From positions 4,216,001 to 4,280,000 of the forward strand of contig NZ_CP032487.1 of assembly GCF_004124235.1 (NCBI RefSeq): a stretch of 64,000 bases of DNA. The letters are read 5' to 3'. This document shows, piece after piece, positions 43,454 to 54,633 of the stretch. This stretch comes from Yersinia hibernica. Its GTDB lineage: Bacteria > Pseudomonadota > Gammaproteobacteria > Enterobacterales > Enterobacteriaceae. The first letter of the stretch is position 1. The number at the start of each line of letters is the position of its first letter. Under the pieces are notes generated by a model. That model made no database searches, had not been told where the DNA came from, and saw nothing but the letters and a program-made list of their open reading frames with translations. The translations under genes and the position numbers were made by a program.

Positions 43454-44381
43454 ACTCGCGCAGACGATGCATCAATTTCACAATCGGCGATGCTTGATTA
43501 GGGTCACGATCATTTGATCCCGTAATCACGACTGTTGCGGTAGTGCCCGCTGGATAGGGATGTTGCTGATCTTCACGGTCTAGGCGGATCTTCACCGGCA
43601 CCCGCTGCGCCAACCGCACCCATTCCAGATTATTATCAATCGTCGCCAACCCTTTGCTGTCGACACTGCTGCTGCTATTGGTGATGCCGGCGGAGATGCT
43701 ATCGACCGTGCCATGCAGGATGCGGTTGCTGCCAAGCGGCGTAATTTCGGCCCGATGCCCTGGTTTCACCCCGTCCAATTTCGTTTCTTCCAGATAGGCT
43801 AAAATATAGAAAGTCTCTTTTTTCACCAAGGCCACCGCCGTCGCACCGCGGTTAATAAATTCGCCAGCATGGACATTCAGGTTAGTTACCCAGCCCTCAG
43901 CAGGGGCGCGCACCGTGGTTCGCTCCAGGTCAAGTTTGGCTAAATCACGTACCGCAACAGCTTTCGCCAGTTGATGACGGACAGTTTGCAGCACATTGCT
44001 GGATTGGTCGATTTCCTCTTGTGACAGTGCCTGAACCCCTAAGCGCTGGCGTCGACCGGATTCGCGTTGTTTCTCGCCGGCCAGTGTCTGGTAATAAGCC
44101 ACGTCAGCTTCTGCTTCTGCCAGTGCTTGCTGATAGCGCGGCTGGTCAATCACAAACAGGATTTGGCCTTTCTGCACCAGCTGATTATCTTTAACGGGTA
44201 CATCTGTGATTAAGCCGCTGACATCTGGTGCGATCGCCACCACATCCGCAGTAAATTTTGCATCACGAGTCCACGGCGATTCCGTATAGAATGCCCAGAC
44301 CTTGAAAATGGCGATCACCGCCAGTAAAACCAGCAGCAAGGTGATGCCGATGCGGATTATTTTTAAAGAAAAAGTGCTCAC
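43446..44381 (-). CDS. aaeA: AaeA, efflux pump membrane fusion protein
   Basis: Periplasmic adaptor (HlyD/EmrA type) of the AaeAB pump. Seen: 311 residues; N-terminal membrane anchor ([20 protein letters not shown]), lipoyl half-motifs [20 protein letters not shown] and [19 protein letters not shown] around a coiled-coil hairpin (about 85-150), then a beta-barrel domain. Seven bp after aaeX. Confidence 0.94.
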   Translation of the reverse strand: MSTFSLKIIRIGITLLLVLLAVIAIFKVWAFYTESPWTRDAKFTADVVAIAPDVSGLITDVPVKDNQLVQKGQILFVIDQPRYQQALAEAEADVAYYQTLAGEKQRESGRRQRLGVQALSQEEIDQSSNVLQTVRHQLAKAVAVRDLAKLDLERTTVRAPAEGWVTNLNVHAGEFINRGATAVALVKKETFYILAYLEETKLDGVKPGHRAEITPLGSNRILHGTVDSISAGITNSSSSVDSKGLATIDNNLEWVRLAQRVPVKIRLDREDQQHPYPAGTTATVVITGSNDRDPNQASPIVKLMHRLREFG

Positions 44382-44388
44382 GGCGACC

Positions 44389-44592
44389 TCAGGAAAAAAG
44401 ACGGGATATTAAATAAAAAAGACAACCATACAGCGCGGTATTAAAGAGGGCCGGATGCCAGACAAACTCATAAATACCCGTGGGTTGCAGCACACGACGC
44501 AGGGCAAAAAAAAGTGCCAGCGAGAGTAGCAGTTCAACAAATATCGGTGGGAAAGATAGGCCAAATATCACCATCACCGGCAGCAAACTCAT
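44389..44592 (-). CDS. aaeX: AaeX, small membrane protein
   Basis: A 67-residue inner-membrane protein with two hydrophobic segments ([20 protein letters not shown] and [17 protein letters not shown]). First gene of aaeXAB; function unknown though co-induced with the pump by aromatic acids in E. coli. Length and sequence match E. coli AaeX. Confidence 0.92.
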   Translation of the reverse strand: MSLLPVMVIFGLSFPPIFVELLLSLALFFALRRVLQPTGIYEFVWHPALFNTALYGCLFYLISRLFS

Positions 44593-44922
44593 TCTTTCAA
44601 TCCTTTCTGTTATAGGGTGTTGGTGAGTACGCCCGGCTGAATAATCTCTCGTTCAGTTGAAACACATCCAACCGCAGCAACCATGGCTAAAAGCACCAGC
44701 CATAAGACTGACTTATAGGTTAAACTTGATTGTTCAGTATGACTGCGCTTGCCATGAGATGAGATAACACTTCGGCTACGTGGCTTTCAAGCTGCGGATT
44801 GTTCTACCGACAGCAGTATATTAGCCTGCTTACTATCAAGTTATCTACAATGTGTGATCTAAATCACTTTTAAGCCAGAGTTAACAATCAATATGGCGTT
44901 ACCCATCCATGTAGAGTGAACA
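44593..44922. other. aaeX-aaeR divergent control region with CRP site
   Basis: A 330-bp region between the divergent aaeXAB operon and aaeR. The clearest element is a CRP site at 44853-44868, TGTGATCTAAATCACT (9 of 10 core positions), 55 bp before aaeR. LysR-type regulators such as AaeR normally bind here too, but I could not pick a single convincing T-N11-A box. No gene seen. Confidence 0.65.
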
Positions 44923-45834
44923 ATGGAAAGATTAAAACGCATGTCAGTCTTTGCCAAAGTGGTCGAATGCGGCTCCTTTACCGGAGCTGCACGCCAGCTG
45001 GCCATGAGTGTCTCGTCAATCAGCCAAACAGTGTCAAAACTGGAAACAGAGCTCAATGTTAAGCTGCTTAACCGCAGTACCCGGCGCATCGGTTTGACGG
45101 AGGCGGGCCGGATTTATTATCAGGGTTGTCGGCGGATGTTGCAGGAAGTGCAGGAAGTGCATGAGCAACTGTATGCCTTTAACAATACCCCGACCGGCAC
45201 ATTGCGCATCGGCTGCTCATCAACAATGGCACAAAATGTGCTGGCGACAATGACGGCCGAGATGTTGAAAGAATATCCAGGGCTCTCCGTCAATCTGGTG
45301 ACCGGAATACCCGCGCCAGACTTGATTGCCGATGGTTTAGACGTGGTGATTCGCGTCGGGGCTTTACAGGATTCGGGGCTATTTTCCCGCCGCCTCGGCT
45401 CCATGCCAATGGTGGTCTGTGCCACTAAACGCTATCTGGCGCAGCACGGGACCCCCGAAAAACCGAGCGATATGATTAATTTTTCGTGGCTGGAATACAG
45501 TGTCAGACCAGACAGTAATTTTGAGCTAATTGCGCCAGAGGGTATCACGACACAAATTTCGCCGCAGGGCCGTTTCGTCACCAACGATTCACAAACAATG
45601 ATTCAGTGGTTAAAAGCCGGGGCAGGGATTGCTTATGTGCCGTTGATGTGGGTCATTGAGGAAATTAAACGCGGTGAGATAGAAATTTTATTCAAACGTT
45701 ACCATTCAGACCCACGACCTATCTATGCGCTCTATACCGAAAAAGATAAAATGCCGCTGAAAGTCCAGGTTTGCATTGATTATCTAATGGCCTACTTCAA
45801 ACGCATTGCCGAGATTTATCAGGGTTATCGCTAA
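44923..45834 (+). CDS. aaeR: AaeR, LysR-family activator of aaeXAB
   Basis: LysR-type regulator responding to aromatic carboxylic acids. Seen: 303 residues; N-terminal winged HTH (CGSFTGAARQLAMSVSSISQ, RRIGLTEAGRIYYQGC), then the periplasmic-binding-like effector domain (TLRIGCSSTMAQNVLATMTA). Divergent from its target operon. Followed by a strong hairpin before convergent tldD. Confidence 0.93.
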   Translation: MERLKRMSVFAKVVECGSFTGAARQLAMSVSSISQTVSKLETELNVKLLNRSTRRIGLTEAGRIYYQGCRRMLQEVQEVHEQLYAFNNTPTGTLRIGCSSTMAQNVLATMTAEMLKEYPGLSVNLVTGIPAPDLIADGLDVVIRVGALQDSGLFSRRLGSMPMVVCATKRYLAQHGTPEKPSDMINFSWLEYSVRPDSNFELIAPEGITTQISPQGRFVTNDSQTMIQWLKAGAGIAYVPLMWVIEEIKRGEIEILFKRYHSDPRPIYALYTEKDKMPLKVQVCIDYLMAYFKRIAEIYQGYR

Positions 45835-45838
45835 ATAA

Positions 45839-45873
45839 TTCGGTGCTCCGTGGGGATAAAACTGAGCACCGAA
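45839..45873. terminator. Bidirectional hairpin between aaeR and tldD
   Basis: TTCGGTGCTC and GAGCACCGAA form a perfect 10-bp stem around 15 bases in the 51-bp gap between convergent genes. No T-run, but placement fits a shared terminator. Confidence 0.6.
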
Positions 45874-45885
45874 TGCCGTTGACTC

Positions 45886-47331
45886 TTATGCCGTCCCACC
45901 CACTGTCAGGTTATCCAACTTCAGCGTTGGCTGGCCGACCCCTACTGGCAAGCTTTGTCCTTCTTTACCGCAGACACCAACACCTTTATCCAGCGCCAAA
46001 TCGTTACCGACCATCGAAATCTGCTGCATAGCTTCAATACCCGAGCCTATCAAAGTAGCGCCTTTCACCGCACTGGTGATTTTGCCTTTTTCGATTAAAT
46101 ACGCCTCAGAGGTGGAGAAAACAAACTTGCCGGAGGTGATATCCACCTGACCGCCACCAAAATTAGGCGCATACAGGCCATATTCCACACTGGCGATAAT
46201 CTCTTCCGGCGTAGATTTACCCGCCAGCATATAGGTATTGGTCATGCGCGGCATTGGCAGATGCGCATAGGATTCACGACGGCCATTACCGGTCGGCGCA
46301 ACACCCATTAGCCGCGCATTCAGTTTATCCTGCATATAACCTTTCAAAATACCGTTTTCAATCAGCACGTTATATTGACCGGGAACCCCTTCATCGTCGA
46401 TGGCAAGCGAGCCGCGGCGACCTTGCATCGTGCCATCGTCCACCACGGTACACAGCTCTGAAGCCACCAATTTACCCATTTGCCCGCTGAATACGGAGCT
46501 ACCACGGCGGTTGAAATCCCCTTCCAGCCCATGACCAACAGCTTCGTGCAGCAACACCCCCGGCCAGCCGGCACCTAACACTACCGGCATAGCACCTGCC
46601 GGGGCGGCAATCGCAGAGAGATTGACCAGAGCCATTCTGACCGCTTCATTAGCAAAATTATCAGCGCGCACTTCGCCATCAACGGTTTCCAGGAAATAGT
46701 CATAGCCGAAACGGCCGCCGCCGCCACTGGCCCCGCGTTCGCGTTTGCCATTCTCTTCAACCAATACGCTGACTGACAGGCGCACCAGCGGGCGCACATC
46801 TGCCGCCAGTGTCCCGTCGGTGGCCGCAACCAAGATTTGCTCATATACGCCCGTCAGACTGGCGCTCACTTCCTGCACCCGTTTGTCGGCAGCACGAGCG
46901 ACTTTATCGACCCGGTGCAACAAGGCGATTTTGTCTTCCCGCGACAGACTTTGTAGCGGGTCAAGCAGCGGATACAGCGCCTGATGGGAAACCTCCCCCA
47001 AGGTATGCACTTTGCCGTTGCCACTATCACGCACGATGCTGCGCGCAGCATGAGCGCTTTGCTGTAAAGCATTCAGGGTGATTTGGTCGGCATAGGCAAA
47101 TCCGGTCTTTTCACCGCTAACCGCGCGCACACCAACACCCTGATCAATATTGTAAGAGCCATCTTTGATGATGCTGTCTTCCAACACCCAGGCCTCATGA
47201 TAGCTGGACTGGAAATACAGGTCAGCATAATCGAGGCGGCGTTCAGCCAACTGCCCCAATACTGAGAACAAGTTCTGATGGTTCAGCTTGTTAGCAGCGA
47301 GTAACTGCTCACTGACAAACGAGAGGCTCAT
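45886..47331 (-). CDS. tldD: Metalloprotease TldD
   Basis: Catalytic zinc subunit of the TldD/TldE protease. Seen: the HExxxH motif in [17 protein letters not shown], the conserved [12 protein letters not shown] context, [15 protein letters not shown], and the C terminus [17 protein letters not shown]. The ATG at 47331 ([20 protein letters not shown]) matches the E. coli start and gives 481 residues; an ATG three codons upstream is possible. Twelve bp after the nitrilase gene, in the rng-yhdP-nitrilase-tldD run. Confidence 0.96.
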   Translation of the reverse strand: MSLSFVSEQLLAANKLNHQNLFSVLGQLAERRLDYADLYFQSSYHEAWVLEDSIIKDGSYNIDQGVGVRAVSGEKTGFAYADQITLNALQQSAHAARSIVRDSGNGKVHTLGEVSHQALYPLLDPLQSLSREDKIALLHRVDKVARAADKRVQEVSASLTGVYEQILVAATDGTLAADVRPLVRLSVSVLVEENGKRERGASGGGGRFGYDYFLETVDGEVRADNFANEAVRMALVNLSAIAAPAGAMPVVLGAGWPGVLLHEAVGHGLEGDFNRRGSSVFSGQMGKLVASELCTVVDDGTMQGRRGSLAIDDEGVPGQYNVLIENGILKGYMQDKLNARLMGVAPTGNGRRESYAHLPMPRMTNTYMLAGKSTPEEIIASVEYGLYAPNFGGGQVDITSGKFVFSTSEAYLIEKGKITSAVKGATLIGSGIEAMQQISMVGNDLALDKGVGVCGKEGQSLPVGVGQPTLKLDNLTVGGTA

Positions 47332-47343
47332 AGTTTTCACTCT

Positions 47344-48186
47344 TTATTTAGATGATAGCGGCACCAGCGACGACACAAAGCGATTGTGCTGTAATACCGG
47401 CATCTGGTTACGAATAGTTTTCAAACCTGCGGTTTCAATTTTGACTTTTAAGGCAGCAACCGCGTCTGGATTTTGCCCGATGACTTTACCCCATGCATCG
47501 ACCGCCATGCTGTGGCCCCATGTCCGGCGGGTCGCGCCATGACGCCCAACCTGTGCGGCGGCCAGTATCACACACTGGTTTTCAATCGCCCGGGCGCGCA
47601 ATAAAATCTCCCAGTGAGCTTCACCGGTGACTTTGGTAAAGGCCGAAGGCACTGAAATAATCTCTGCTCCCTGCGCCCGTAAAGCTTGGAACAAACCGGG
47701 GAAACGTAAATCGTAGCAAATCGTCATGCCAAGGCGACCCACTGGCGTATCAACCACCGTCAATTGCTGGCCCGCCTGATAAGTATCAGACTCACGGTAA
47801 TGACTATGAAGGTCGTTTATATCCACATCAAACATATGGATTTTATCATAGCGAGCTTTCAGTTCGCCCTGGTCGTCAAACAGCAAGCTACTGGTGGTGA
47901 TAAGATCCGGTGACTCGCGGCTTATCATCGGCATTGAACCCACTTGAATCCACACACCATATTTACGGGCCATTTCACGGACTTCTTGCTGCAATGGCCC
48001 GTCATTATGCTGTTCGGCATGGTGGCGATATGAGGCGGCATTAGCAAAGAGCAATGCATTTTCCGGCGTCATAACCAGTTGAATGCCTGAGTTTAACTGT
48101 TTGATCTGCTGCTCAATTTGAGCCAGATTGTCACGGATATTTTCACCGCTGCATAACTGCAATAATGCAACATTGGCATTTTTCAT
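47344..48186 (-). CDS. Nitrilase-superfamily amidohydrolase
   Basis: A 280-residue carbon-nitrogen hydrolase. Seen: the Glu-Lys-Cys triad at Glu42 (VMTPENALLF), Lys115 (RYDKIHMFDVDI) and Cys157 (MTICYDLRFPGLF). The HMFDVDI motif and length fit the Nit1/YbeM-type deaminated-glutathione amidase branch; substrate not proven. Overlaps yhdP by 4 bp (ATGA) and precedes tldD by 12 bp. E. coli lacks this gene between yhdP and tldD, while pseudomonads have it, so the arrangement looks ancestral. Confidence 0.88.
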   Translation of the reverse strand: MKNANVALLQLCSGENIRDNLAQIEQQIKQLNSGIQLVMTPENALLFANAASYRHHAEQHNDGPLQQEVREMARKYGVWIQVGSMPMISRESPDLITTSSLLFDDQGELKARYDKIHMFDVDINDLHSHYRESDTYQAGQQLTVVDTPVGRLGMTICYDLRFPGLFQALRAQGAEIISVPSAFTKVTGEAHWEILLRARAIENQCVILAAAQVGRHGATRRTWGHSMAVDAWGKVIGQNPDAVAALKVKIETAGLKTIRNQMPVLQHNRFVSSLVPLSSK

Positions 48187-51100
48187 GGCGCCTTACTCTC
48201 CTTTAGCTGGCGTAATACTTCATGGATGGCCGGTTGATCCAAACTACCGGTAATCTGATAGCGAATCAGCGAAACCTTGCTCCATAACGGCCCTAAAATT
48301 TTCGAAGCAGCGAACACCGCCGCCCCAACCACCGGGTTAATGGCAAAGGCAGTGGCGACACCGACAGTGGCAGAAATCTCTGGGGTAATGACCGCTTCCA
48401 TGGCTATCTGGCGTTTGACTAAATCAACATTTCCGCTCATGGCAATATCTGCCGCCAGCCCATCAACCACTAAATCATCAGTATGCATCACGCCATTGTT
48501 AATCTTGGCATTGCCCCGAATAGAATCAAACGCGAAGTCACGGCTAAACGTATCACTAAAATCGAGCTGGAGCTTACGTAATAGTGCGTCAAAACTCACC
48601 AATCGCAATAGCTGCCCTGCGCGCCCGCCGCCAAGATCAGTCAGTAACCCTCTGCCCAATCTACTCTTTAACGTGCCATTTAGGGTATTAATCTGCGGTT
48701 GCCACGGCACGCCACGCCAATTTAGCTCGGCATTGATATCAAACGAAGCATCTTTAACCGGCGTTGTCAGACCAAAGAACGAGAGAGTTTCATCGATTTT
48801 TGGCCCACTCAGCGCAACATTCAGGGACGTTTTATCGCCTGAACTGTCTTGCTGCCACTGCCCACTGATTTTCGCGCGCCCGTTACCCGCCTCGATAAGC
48901 CCATTGGTCAGCGCCAGAATGTGGCCTTTCGGGGTCAAATCTGCATTAATCCGCCCGATGCTCTGCCCTAGAATCCAACACTCTTTGCAGCGCAATTGCA
49001 CTGCGGGCCAGTTATGGAATGTGACCTTGCTGGGGCTTTGTGGCTCCTGCAATGCCGCCTGTGCTAGTGGATCTTTGGCCTCACTCCCCGCCCATTGCGG
49101 GTTGTAATAAAGATAATTGATATCGGCATGCCACGGCCCACTTTCTGCCATAAGCAGGCTGCCATCCACTTCCTGGCCTTTTGCCGTGACTTTCGTACCC
49201 GCAGGTAATGGGTCAACCTGCAAGGTCAGCCCATGCCAGGCTTGCCCCCCCATCAAGAGTTGAGGGGTCTGTAATGTCAGCCGTTTAGGCAAAATGACAT
49301 TAGACGGCCCCCCCTTGATTGTGGGTTGAGCTGATGAAGCAAAAGGCGCGCTCACTGCCGCAAACTCGGGTGCCAGTAAATCCAGCCAGCGCTCGCCGTC
49401 AAGGTTAGGTAAATTGAGTACCAAACCTTTATCATCTGGCAGCGGTGGCGTTTTTTTACTGCCGGTCTGCCAGATAGCGCGGGCCAACTCGACCTGCTGT
49501 TTTTGCATTAACCATTGGCTATTAAAAGCATTGTGACTGCCCGCACTGCCAGACAAGGTAAAGCTCTCCAGCCCACCGGCCGCCTGTACCTGTAATGATA
49601 ATGGCTGGCCACTTGATTTATCTAGCGGTGGAGGTAAGTGACTGCTCACTTTCTTAAGGTCAGCCGAGACATCAACTTGGTAATCTGGCTTACCGTTTTT
49701 AGGCAATTGCACGGCAACTTTACCTTGCCAGTTGGCGCTGCCACTCAGTAATTTTGCCACATCATTAGGCACCCCCGGTAATTTGGCGGGCAACCAGTCG
49801 CCGTGCAGCCCAACATTGACTAAAAAGTTCTTAGGTTGCTCTTCGGTAGTAAAATCAACCGATAACGGCTGCCCGAACCAATTGGCTGATAAAGTATCAC
49901 TCTCGAGATTGCCATCATTGAAACGGAACTTACCGCTGATATTCTCCAGTTGGCTTTGCAGCGGCTTAACCAACAGGCTGTTATTCTGCAACGTCACTTC
50001 ACCATTAGCATGTGTAATGCGGCCTTCTGCCAATGGGATATCGAGATGTAAGCGCCCACTAACATTACCGCCCACCTGCAATTCTTCCAGTGTCTGGGCC
50101 ACCGAGTCATTGAGTGGTGTATCAGTAAAATAGTCATGAACTGCGCGCCCTTCACCGGCAACTTCAGCTTCCACGTACAGTTTTTCTTTCAGATAATCCG
50201 GGATGATGGCGCTGATATTGCGGCCGGTAACCTTGCCCAGCATGGCATGAGGCGCATTCATCCACAGGCCCTCATTGAGGAAATCGAGGTCGATGGCTAA
50301 GTTTTCTAGTGCAGGCCAATCTGGCTGGAATGCAAAGGTCGCGTTACGCAGCGGCACATAAACCTGGAATTGGCCTTCTTTATGTTTATAAGGAAAATCA
50401 TGGGGATTGCCGTTGTAAATCAGCGTGGCATTATCCACCTGCCCACCCTGTAACGCCGCGGTCAGATAATCAGCCAGTTTCTCGCCCATCAATGGGATTG
50501 GGAAGTAGCGCCAGGCGTCAGTTGCATCATACAGGCGGATACCGCTCAAAATCTTAAGCCACGGCTGGCCTTGGTCAGGCTGCATATAGCGGAAACTGCC
50601 ATTGGCCCACAATGATTTAGCCCGGACATCCAGTTGGTCGCTCCATAGCTCCCACCCTGTATCATTAACTTGCCAGTTCACTATGCCGCTGGCCTGGCTG
50701 ACTTCTAATGGGGCGCGGAACATATCGCCATAAGGCAAAGTGCTGTTTTTGAGGTTGATATCCAGCCGACCATGCTCGGCAGTCCCACTCAGCACGCCAG
50801 CAAAATTATTCACCCCTGGGAGCAAATCCCAATGCTGCCAACTGATATCGTGCCATTTGGCCTGAAAACGGGTTCTTTGCGGTTGGCTGATGGGAATATC
50901 CAATGCCAAAGCATCGACAATCCCTTGCGGGCGTAAATCAGCCCAGCGCTTCATCAATTCAGGGGTAAACAGTGACAAAGTGGGCAGTAGCGGCCCCACC
51001 CGCTCTAGCTGAATATTTGTGGCGCGAATTCGTAACTCTTGAGACTGGTCTGGGCCAATAAATTGGGTATTCTCTGGTAACCACAGTGCGGATAAATGCC

Positions 51101-52040
51101 CTTTGGGCCAAGGTTGACCATCCGTTTTAAGACGCAATTGCGGCGCATCAATTTGCCAGCCATTCCCTTGACGGCGGCCTTCCAGCACAAAATTATCCAC
51201 CGCTAACTGATGGGATTGCTGGCCCACCGTCCAATTAGCTTGCCCTTGGCTGAGCAAGACATTGCCGCTGTAGATTTCGCCACTGTTGATAGTGAGCCAA
51301 GCCGCCAGACTGAACTCTGCACTGTCCAGGCCGGTATTGTGGTGCAGCCAACGGCTAATCCAAGGTTTCAAATCAATATTATCGGCCTGCATATAAACCG
51401 TGCCATTGCTTAAAATTCCTTGATTATCATGCAGATCCATCCGCACCATCAGCACGCCATGTTGGCCATTAATGGTCGAGAGGCTGATTTGCCCTTCAGC
51501 ACGATGCCGGCTCACCGAGTTAAGCCAAGTCAGTTGTGGAATCTCTAATTCGGCACGTGGGCCTGATGGGGTAAGGAAAGAAATACGGCTGTTGCGCAGA
51601 TCAAAGTGATCTAACTGGCGCAAGAAGATATCTGTGATGGTGCTGGCTTCAAAACTGTTGCCATTATTCTGCTGTCTATCCAGTGTGGTGTGGAGATCCA
51701 GCTGCAACTGATAGAAAGTCATATCGCGCAGTTGCCAACGCCAATGTAGCAATGACTGCCATACATCCAATGCCAAGGTCACCCGCTGCACCTGCCAGTC
51801 GGCTTTCGGCAATTTAGCGCTAATATCGCGCAACTCCAATGTTGGGCCAAAAGTTTCCCATGTCCCTTGCATAAACCCCACTTCCAGTGGGATACCGCTG
51901 ATGGACTGAACCTTGGCCACGATTTGCGCACGATAGTCGTTGATGTGAGGCAGCATCATGCGTAGCCCACTAACCAACAGTGCCACCACAACAATCATTG
52001 TGGCGCCTGTCGCAAATATTATCTTGGGCAGTCGCCTCAC
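48183..52040 (-). CDS. yhdP: YhdP, AsmA-like phospholipid transport protein
   Basis: A 1285-residue bridge-like AsmA-family protein; with TamB and YdbH it moves phospholipid to the outer membrane in E. coli. Seen: N-terminal membrane anchor (IIFATGATMIVVVALLVSGL), a very long beta-rich periplasmic body, and the C-terminal AsmA-like block (ISATVGVATAFAINPVVGAA, KVSLIRYQITGSLDQPAIHE). Near the C terminus lies a Cys pair in LRCKECWILGQ. Full length, close to the 1266 residues of E. coli YhdP. Between rng and the nitrilase gene. Confidence 0.95.
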   Translation of the reverse strand: MRRLPKIIFATGATMIVVVALLVSGLRMMLPHINDYRAQIVAKVQSISGIPLEVGFMQGTWETFGPTLELRDISAKLPKADWQVQRVTLALDVWQSLLHWRWQLRDMTFYQLQLDLHTTLDRQQNNGNSFEASTITDIFLRQLDHFDLRNSRISFLTPSGPRAELEIPQLTWLNSVSRHRAEGQISLSTINGQHGVLMVRMDLHDNQGILSNGTVYMQADNIDLKPWISRWLHHNTGLDSAEFSLAAWLTINSGEIYSGNVLLSQGQANWTVGQQSHQLAVDNFVLEGRRQGNGWQIDAPQLRLKTDGQPWPKGHLSALWLPENTQFIGPDQSQELRIRATNIQLERVGPLLPTLSLFTPELMKRWADLRPQGIVDALALDIPISQPQRTRFQAKWHDISWQHWDLLPGVNNFAGVLSGTAEHGRLDINLKNSTLPYGDMFRAPLEVSQASGIVNWQVNDTGWELWSDQLDVRAKSLWANGSFRYMQPDQGQPWLKILSGIRLYDATDAWRYFPIPLMGEKLADYLTAALQGGQVDNATLIYNGNPHDFPYKHKEGQFQVYVPLRNATFAFQPDWPALENLAIDLDFLNEGLWMNAPHAMLGKVTGRNISAIIPDYLKEKLYVEAEVAGEGRAVHDYFTDTPLNDSVAQTLEELQVGGNVSGRLHLDIPLAEGRITHANGEVTLQNNSLLVKPLQSQLENISGKFRFNDGNLESDTLSANWFGQPLSVDFTTEEQPKNFLVNVGLHGDWLPAKLPGVPNDVAKLLSGSANWQGKVAVQLPKNGKPDYQVDVSADLKKVSSHLPPPLDKSSGQPLSLQVQAAGGLESFTLSGSAGSHNAFNSQWLMQKQQVELARAIWQTGSKKTPPLPDDKGLVLNLPNLDGERWLDLLAPEFAAVSAPFASSAQPTIKGGPSNVILPKRLTLQTPQLLMGGQAWHGLTLQVDPLPAGTKVTAKGQEVDGSLLMAESGPWHADINYLYYNPQWAGSEAKDPLAQAALQEPQSPSKVTFHNWPAVQLRCKECWILGQSIGRINADLTPKGHILALTNGLIEAGNGRAKISGQWQQDSSGDKTSLNVALSGPKIDETLSFFGLTTPVKDASFDINAELNWRGVPWQPQINTLNGTLKSRLGRGLLTDLGGGRAGQLLRLVSFDALLRKLQLDFSDTFSRDFAFDSIRGNAKINNGVMHTDDLVVDGLAADIAMSGNVDLVKRQIAMEAVITPEISATVGVATAFAINPVVGAAVFAASKILGPLWSKVSLIRYQITGSLDQPAIHEVLRQLKESKAP

Positions 52041-52078
52041 ACTTCTCTCCTTGCCATCCCTGTAAGGCCGGGAGGCAC

Positions 52079-53548
52079 TTACATCATCACCACATCAAAT
52101 TGCTCTTGGTTATACAGTGGCTCAATCTGCACTCGCACTTGCTTGCCGACAAAAATTTCCACTTCAGCCAGTGCATGAGATTCTTCGCCTTTTAGCGCTT
52201 CCCCCACGGCCGGAGAAGCATAAACCAAGAAGCGGTCAGAATCATAAGCATGGTGAACACGGACAATCTCACGCAAGATTTCATAGCATACGGTTTCTAC
52301 CGATTTGACCGTGCCACGGCCACGGCAGGTCGGGCAGTCATTACACAGCACGTGTTCAATGCTCTCCCGCGTGCGCTTGCGCGTCATTTCTACTAAGCCT
52401 AGTTGAGAGAAACCGTTAATACTGGTTTTTACTCGATCTTTACTCAGAGCCTGTTCCAATGAATGCAAGACACGCCGACGATGTTCTTCATTACTCATAT
52501 CAATGAAATCAATAATGATAATCCCACCCAGATTGCGCATCCGCAGTTGACGGGCGATAGCTTGGGTAGCTTCAATATTGGTATTAAAGATAGTCTCGTC
52601 AAGATTACGATGCCCGACAAACGCACCGGTATTGATATCCACGGTGGTCATGGCTTCGGTCTGATCAATAATCAGGTAACCACCTGATTTTAACTCAACT
52701 TTGCGCTCTAATGATCGCTGGATTTCATTTTCGACATCATAGAGATCAAAAATGGGTTGCTTGCCAGCATATAACTCCAGTTTTTCGGTCATTTCTGGAA
52801 TATATTCACGGGTAAACTCCACCAGCAAATCATAAGTCAATTTAGAGTCGACACGGATTTTATCCAACGCCGCTCCGGCAAAATCACGGAGCACCCGCTG
52901 TGCCAGGGCCATTTCACCGTACAGTTTATATTTGGTGATATTGCGTTTTTTGCGCTCTTGAACTTTCGTCCACAACCGTTTGAGAAACGCGGCATCAGCG
53001 GCCAATTCCTCTTCACCAATCCCTTCGGCGGCGGTGCGGATAATAAAACCGCCTTGCTCATCGCAATACTCCGCCACAGTTTTTTTCAAGCGCTCGCGCT
53101 CAGTTTCGCTTTCAATACGCTGGGAAACACCCACATGGGCGGCACCTGGCATTAACACCAGATAGCGGGAAGGCAGGGTGATATCGGTGGTCAGACGTGC
53201 GCCTTTTGTGCCGAGCGGATCTTTCACCACTTGCACCATTAAATCCTGGCCCTGGCGCACCAGTTCCGCGATATCGCGCACATTGAAGTTTTTCTGCTCA
53301 TCCCCGGCCACGCATTCGGTGTGGGGCATGATATCGGAAGCATGAAGGAAAGCGGCCTTCTCCAGGCCAATATCAACAAAAGCCGCCTGCATACCCGGCA
53401 GAACCCGGCTAACACGCCCTTTGTAGATATTACCGACGATTCCTCTTTTTGCTTCACGTTCGATATGAATTTCTTGCAGGATGCCACCATCAATGTAGGC
53501 AACCCGCGTTTCAGACGGTGTGATATTGACCAGTAATTCAGCTGTCAT
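52079..53548 (-). CDS. rng: Ribonuclease G
   Basis: Endoribonuclease of the RNase E/G family; matures the 5' end of 16S rRNA. Seen: 489 residues; S1-like domain ([20 protein letters not shown]), catalytic Asp residues in [13 protein letters not shown] and [11 protein letters not shown], and the zinc-link [11 protein letters not shown]. Lacks the long C-terminal tail of RNase E. Its start overlaps the end of maf by 11 bp. Confidence 0.96.
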   Translation of the reverse strand: MTAELLVNITPSETRVAYIDGGILQEIHIEREAKRGIVGNIYKGRVSRVLPGMQAAFVDIGLEKAAFLHASDIMPHTECVAGDEQKNFNVRDIAELVRQGQDLMVQVVKDPLGTKGARLTTDITLPSRYLVLMPGAAHVGVSQRIESETERERLKKTVAEYCDEQGGFIIRTAAEGIGEEELAADAAFLKRLWTKVQERKKRNITKYKLYGEMALAQRVLRDFAGAALDKIRVDSKLTYDLLVEFTREYIPEMTEKLELYAGKQPIFDLYDVENEIQRSLERKVELKSGGYLIIDQTEAMTTVDINTGAFVGHRNLDETIFNTNIEATQAIARQLRMRNLGGIIIIDFIDMSNEEHRRRVLHSLEQALSKDRVKTSINGFSQLGLVEMTRKRTRESIEHVLCNDCPTCRGRGTVKSVETVCYEILREIVRVHHAYDSDRFLVYASPAVGEALKGEESHALAEVEIFVGKQVRVQIEPLYNQEQFDVVMM

Positions 53549-54131
53549 GTATTCCTCTCACATTACGTAGCGCAATGAAATTACTCAGTAATTCATGGGT
53601 TTCAACCAACGGCAGCCCCACCACGGCATGATAACTGCCGCTGATGGTTCTGACGAAACAACCACCTCTCCCCTGAATACCGTAAGCGCCCGCTTTGTCC
53701 ATGGGTTCACCGGTAGCAATATAGTCACTGATTTCTAACTGGGATAACACGCGAAATGTCACATCTGTCACCACCATGGCAGATAATATATCTTGTTGGT
53801 CAGCAATCGACACCGCCGTCATCACTTGGTGCTGTTGCCCGGACAATGCACGTAAAATTTGCTGCGCATCCGCTTTATCTCGTGGTTTTTCTAAGACTTG
53901 CCCATTTAACACCACAATAGTATCGGCCCCTAAGACCGGCAAATCTTGTGGTGCGACCATCACCCCTGCCCGTGCTTTATCCTGTGCTAAACGCCGGACA
54001 TATTCTTGTGCACTTTCCTCAGGTTTACGCTGCTCTTCAACCTCTGTTTTCAGTACCTCAAAAGGGACATCAAGCAGGGTCAGTAATTCACGGCGACGCG
54101 GAGAACCAGAGGCGAGGTACAGGGCTGTCAT
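53538..54131 (-). CDS. yhdE: Maf-family nucleoside triphosphate pyrophosphatase YhdE
   Basis: House-cleaning dTTP/UTP pyrophosphatase. Seen: 197 residues; N-terminal [20 protein letters not shown], the conserved [20 protein letters not shown] and [19 protein letters not shown], where the active-site Asp/Glu/Lys set is present. Lies between mreD and rng as in E. coli. Confidence 0.94.
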   Translation of the reverse strand: MTALYLASGSPRRRELLTLLDVPFEVLKTEVEEQRKPEESAQEYVRRLAQDKARAGVMVAPQDLPVLGADTIVVLNGQVLEKPRDKADAQQILRALSGQQHQVMTAVSIADQQDILSAMVVTDVTFRVLSQLEISDYIATGEPMDKAGAYGIQGRGGCFVRTISGSYHAVVGLPLVETHELLSNFIALRNVRGIHDS

Positions 54132-54144
54132 GAGTCTTAAATCC

Positions 54145-54633
54145 TTATTGCACCGTAAATTGACGGCGAATTTTACGCATTAACAAAAATAGCCAAGGCC
54201 ATAGAATGCCGTTGACCACACTACTCCAGAATACTTCGGGGCGGAATGAGACATTACTGACTAAAAACTCAGACCAGAACACCACGACATCCATCGTCAG
54301 CGATAACAACATCACAATCAGTGCCTGCTGCCACAGTGCCATATTGCGAAATAGCTGAAACTTAAACGCCACCAGATAAGCGATGATACTGAGCGCCAGC
54401 GCCCGCACCCCGAGAGTCGACCCCAAAATAAGGTCCATAATCAGCCCGAGAATAAAACCAGTCCCCACATTGACCCGGTGCGGTAATGCCATTACCCAAT
54501 AAATGAGGACCAATGCCAGCCATGAGGGCCGGAACATATAAATTTGCTCGGGCCACGGCATAATTTGCAGCACCATAGCAATCAGAAAGGATAACCAGAT
54601 AACCCAACGGCCATTGCTGCTGTAGCGGTTCAT
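54145..54633 (-). CDS. mreD: Rod shape-determining protein MreD
   Basis: Integral membrane component of the elongasome. Seen: 162 residues with about five membrane segments ([52 protein letters not shown]). Overlaps mreC by 4 bp, the standard mreBCD arrangement. Confidence 0.95.
   Translation of the reverse strand: MNRYSSNGRWVIWLSFLIAMVLQIMPWPEQIYMFRPSWLALVLIYWVMALPHRVNVGTGFILGLIMDLILGSTLGVRALALSIIAYLVAFKFQLFRNMALWQQALIVMLLSLTMDVVVFWSEFLVSNVSFRPEVFWSSVVNGILWPWLFLLMRKIRRQFTVQ

Noticed and set aside
48277..49107. 276-codon plus-strand ORF opposite yhdP
   Set aside because: Fully inside the well-supported yhdP gene, low-complexity Ser/Pro/Ala composition typical of an antisense shadow, no family resemblance.
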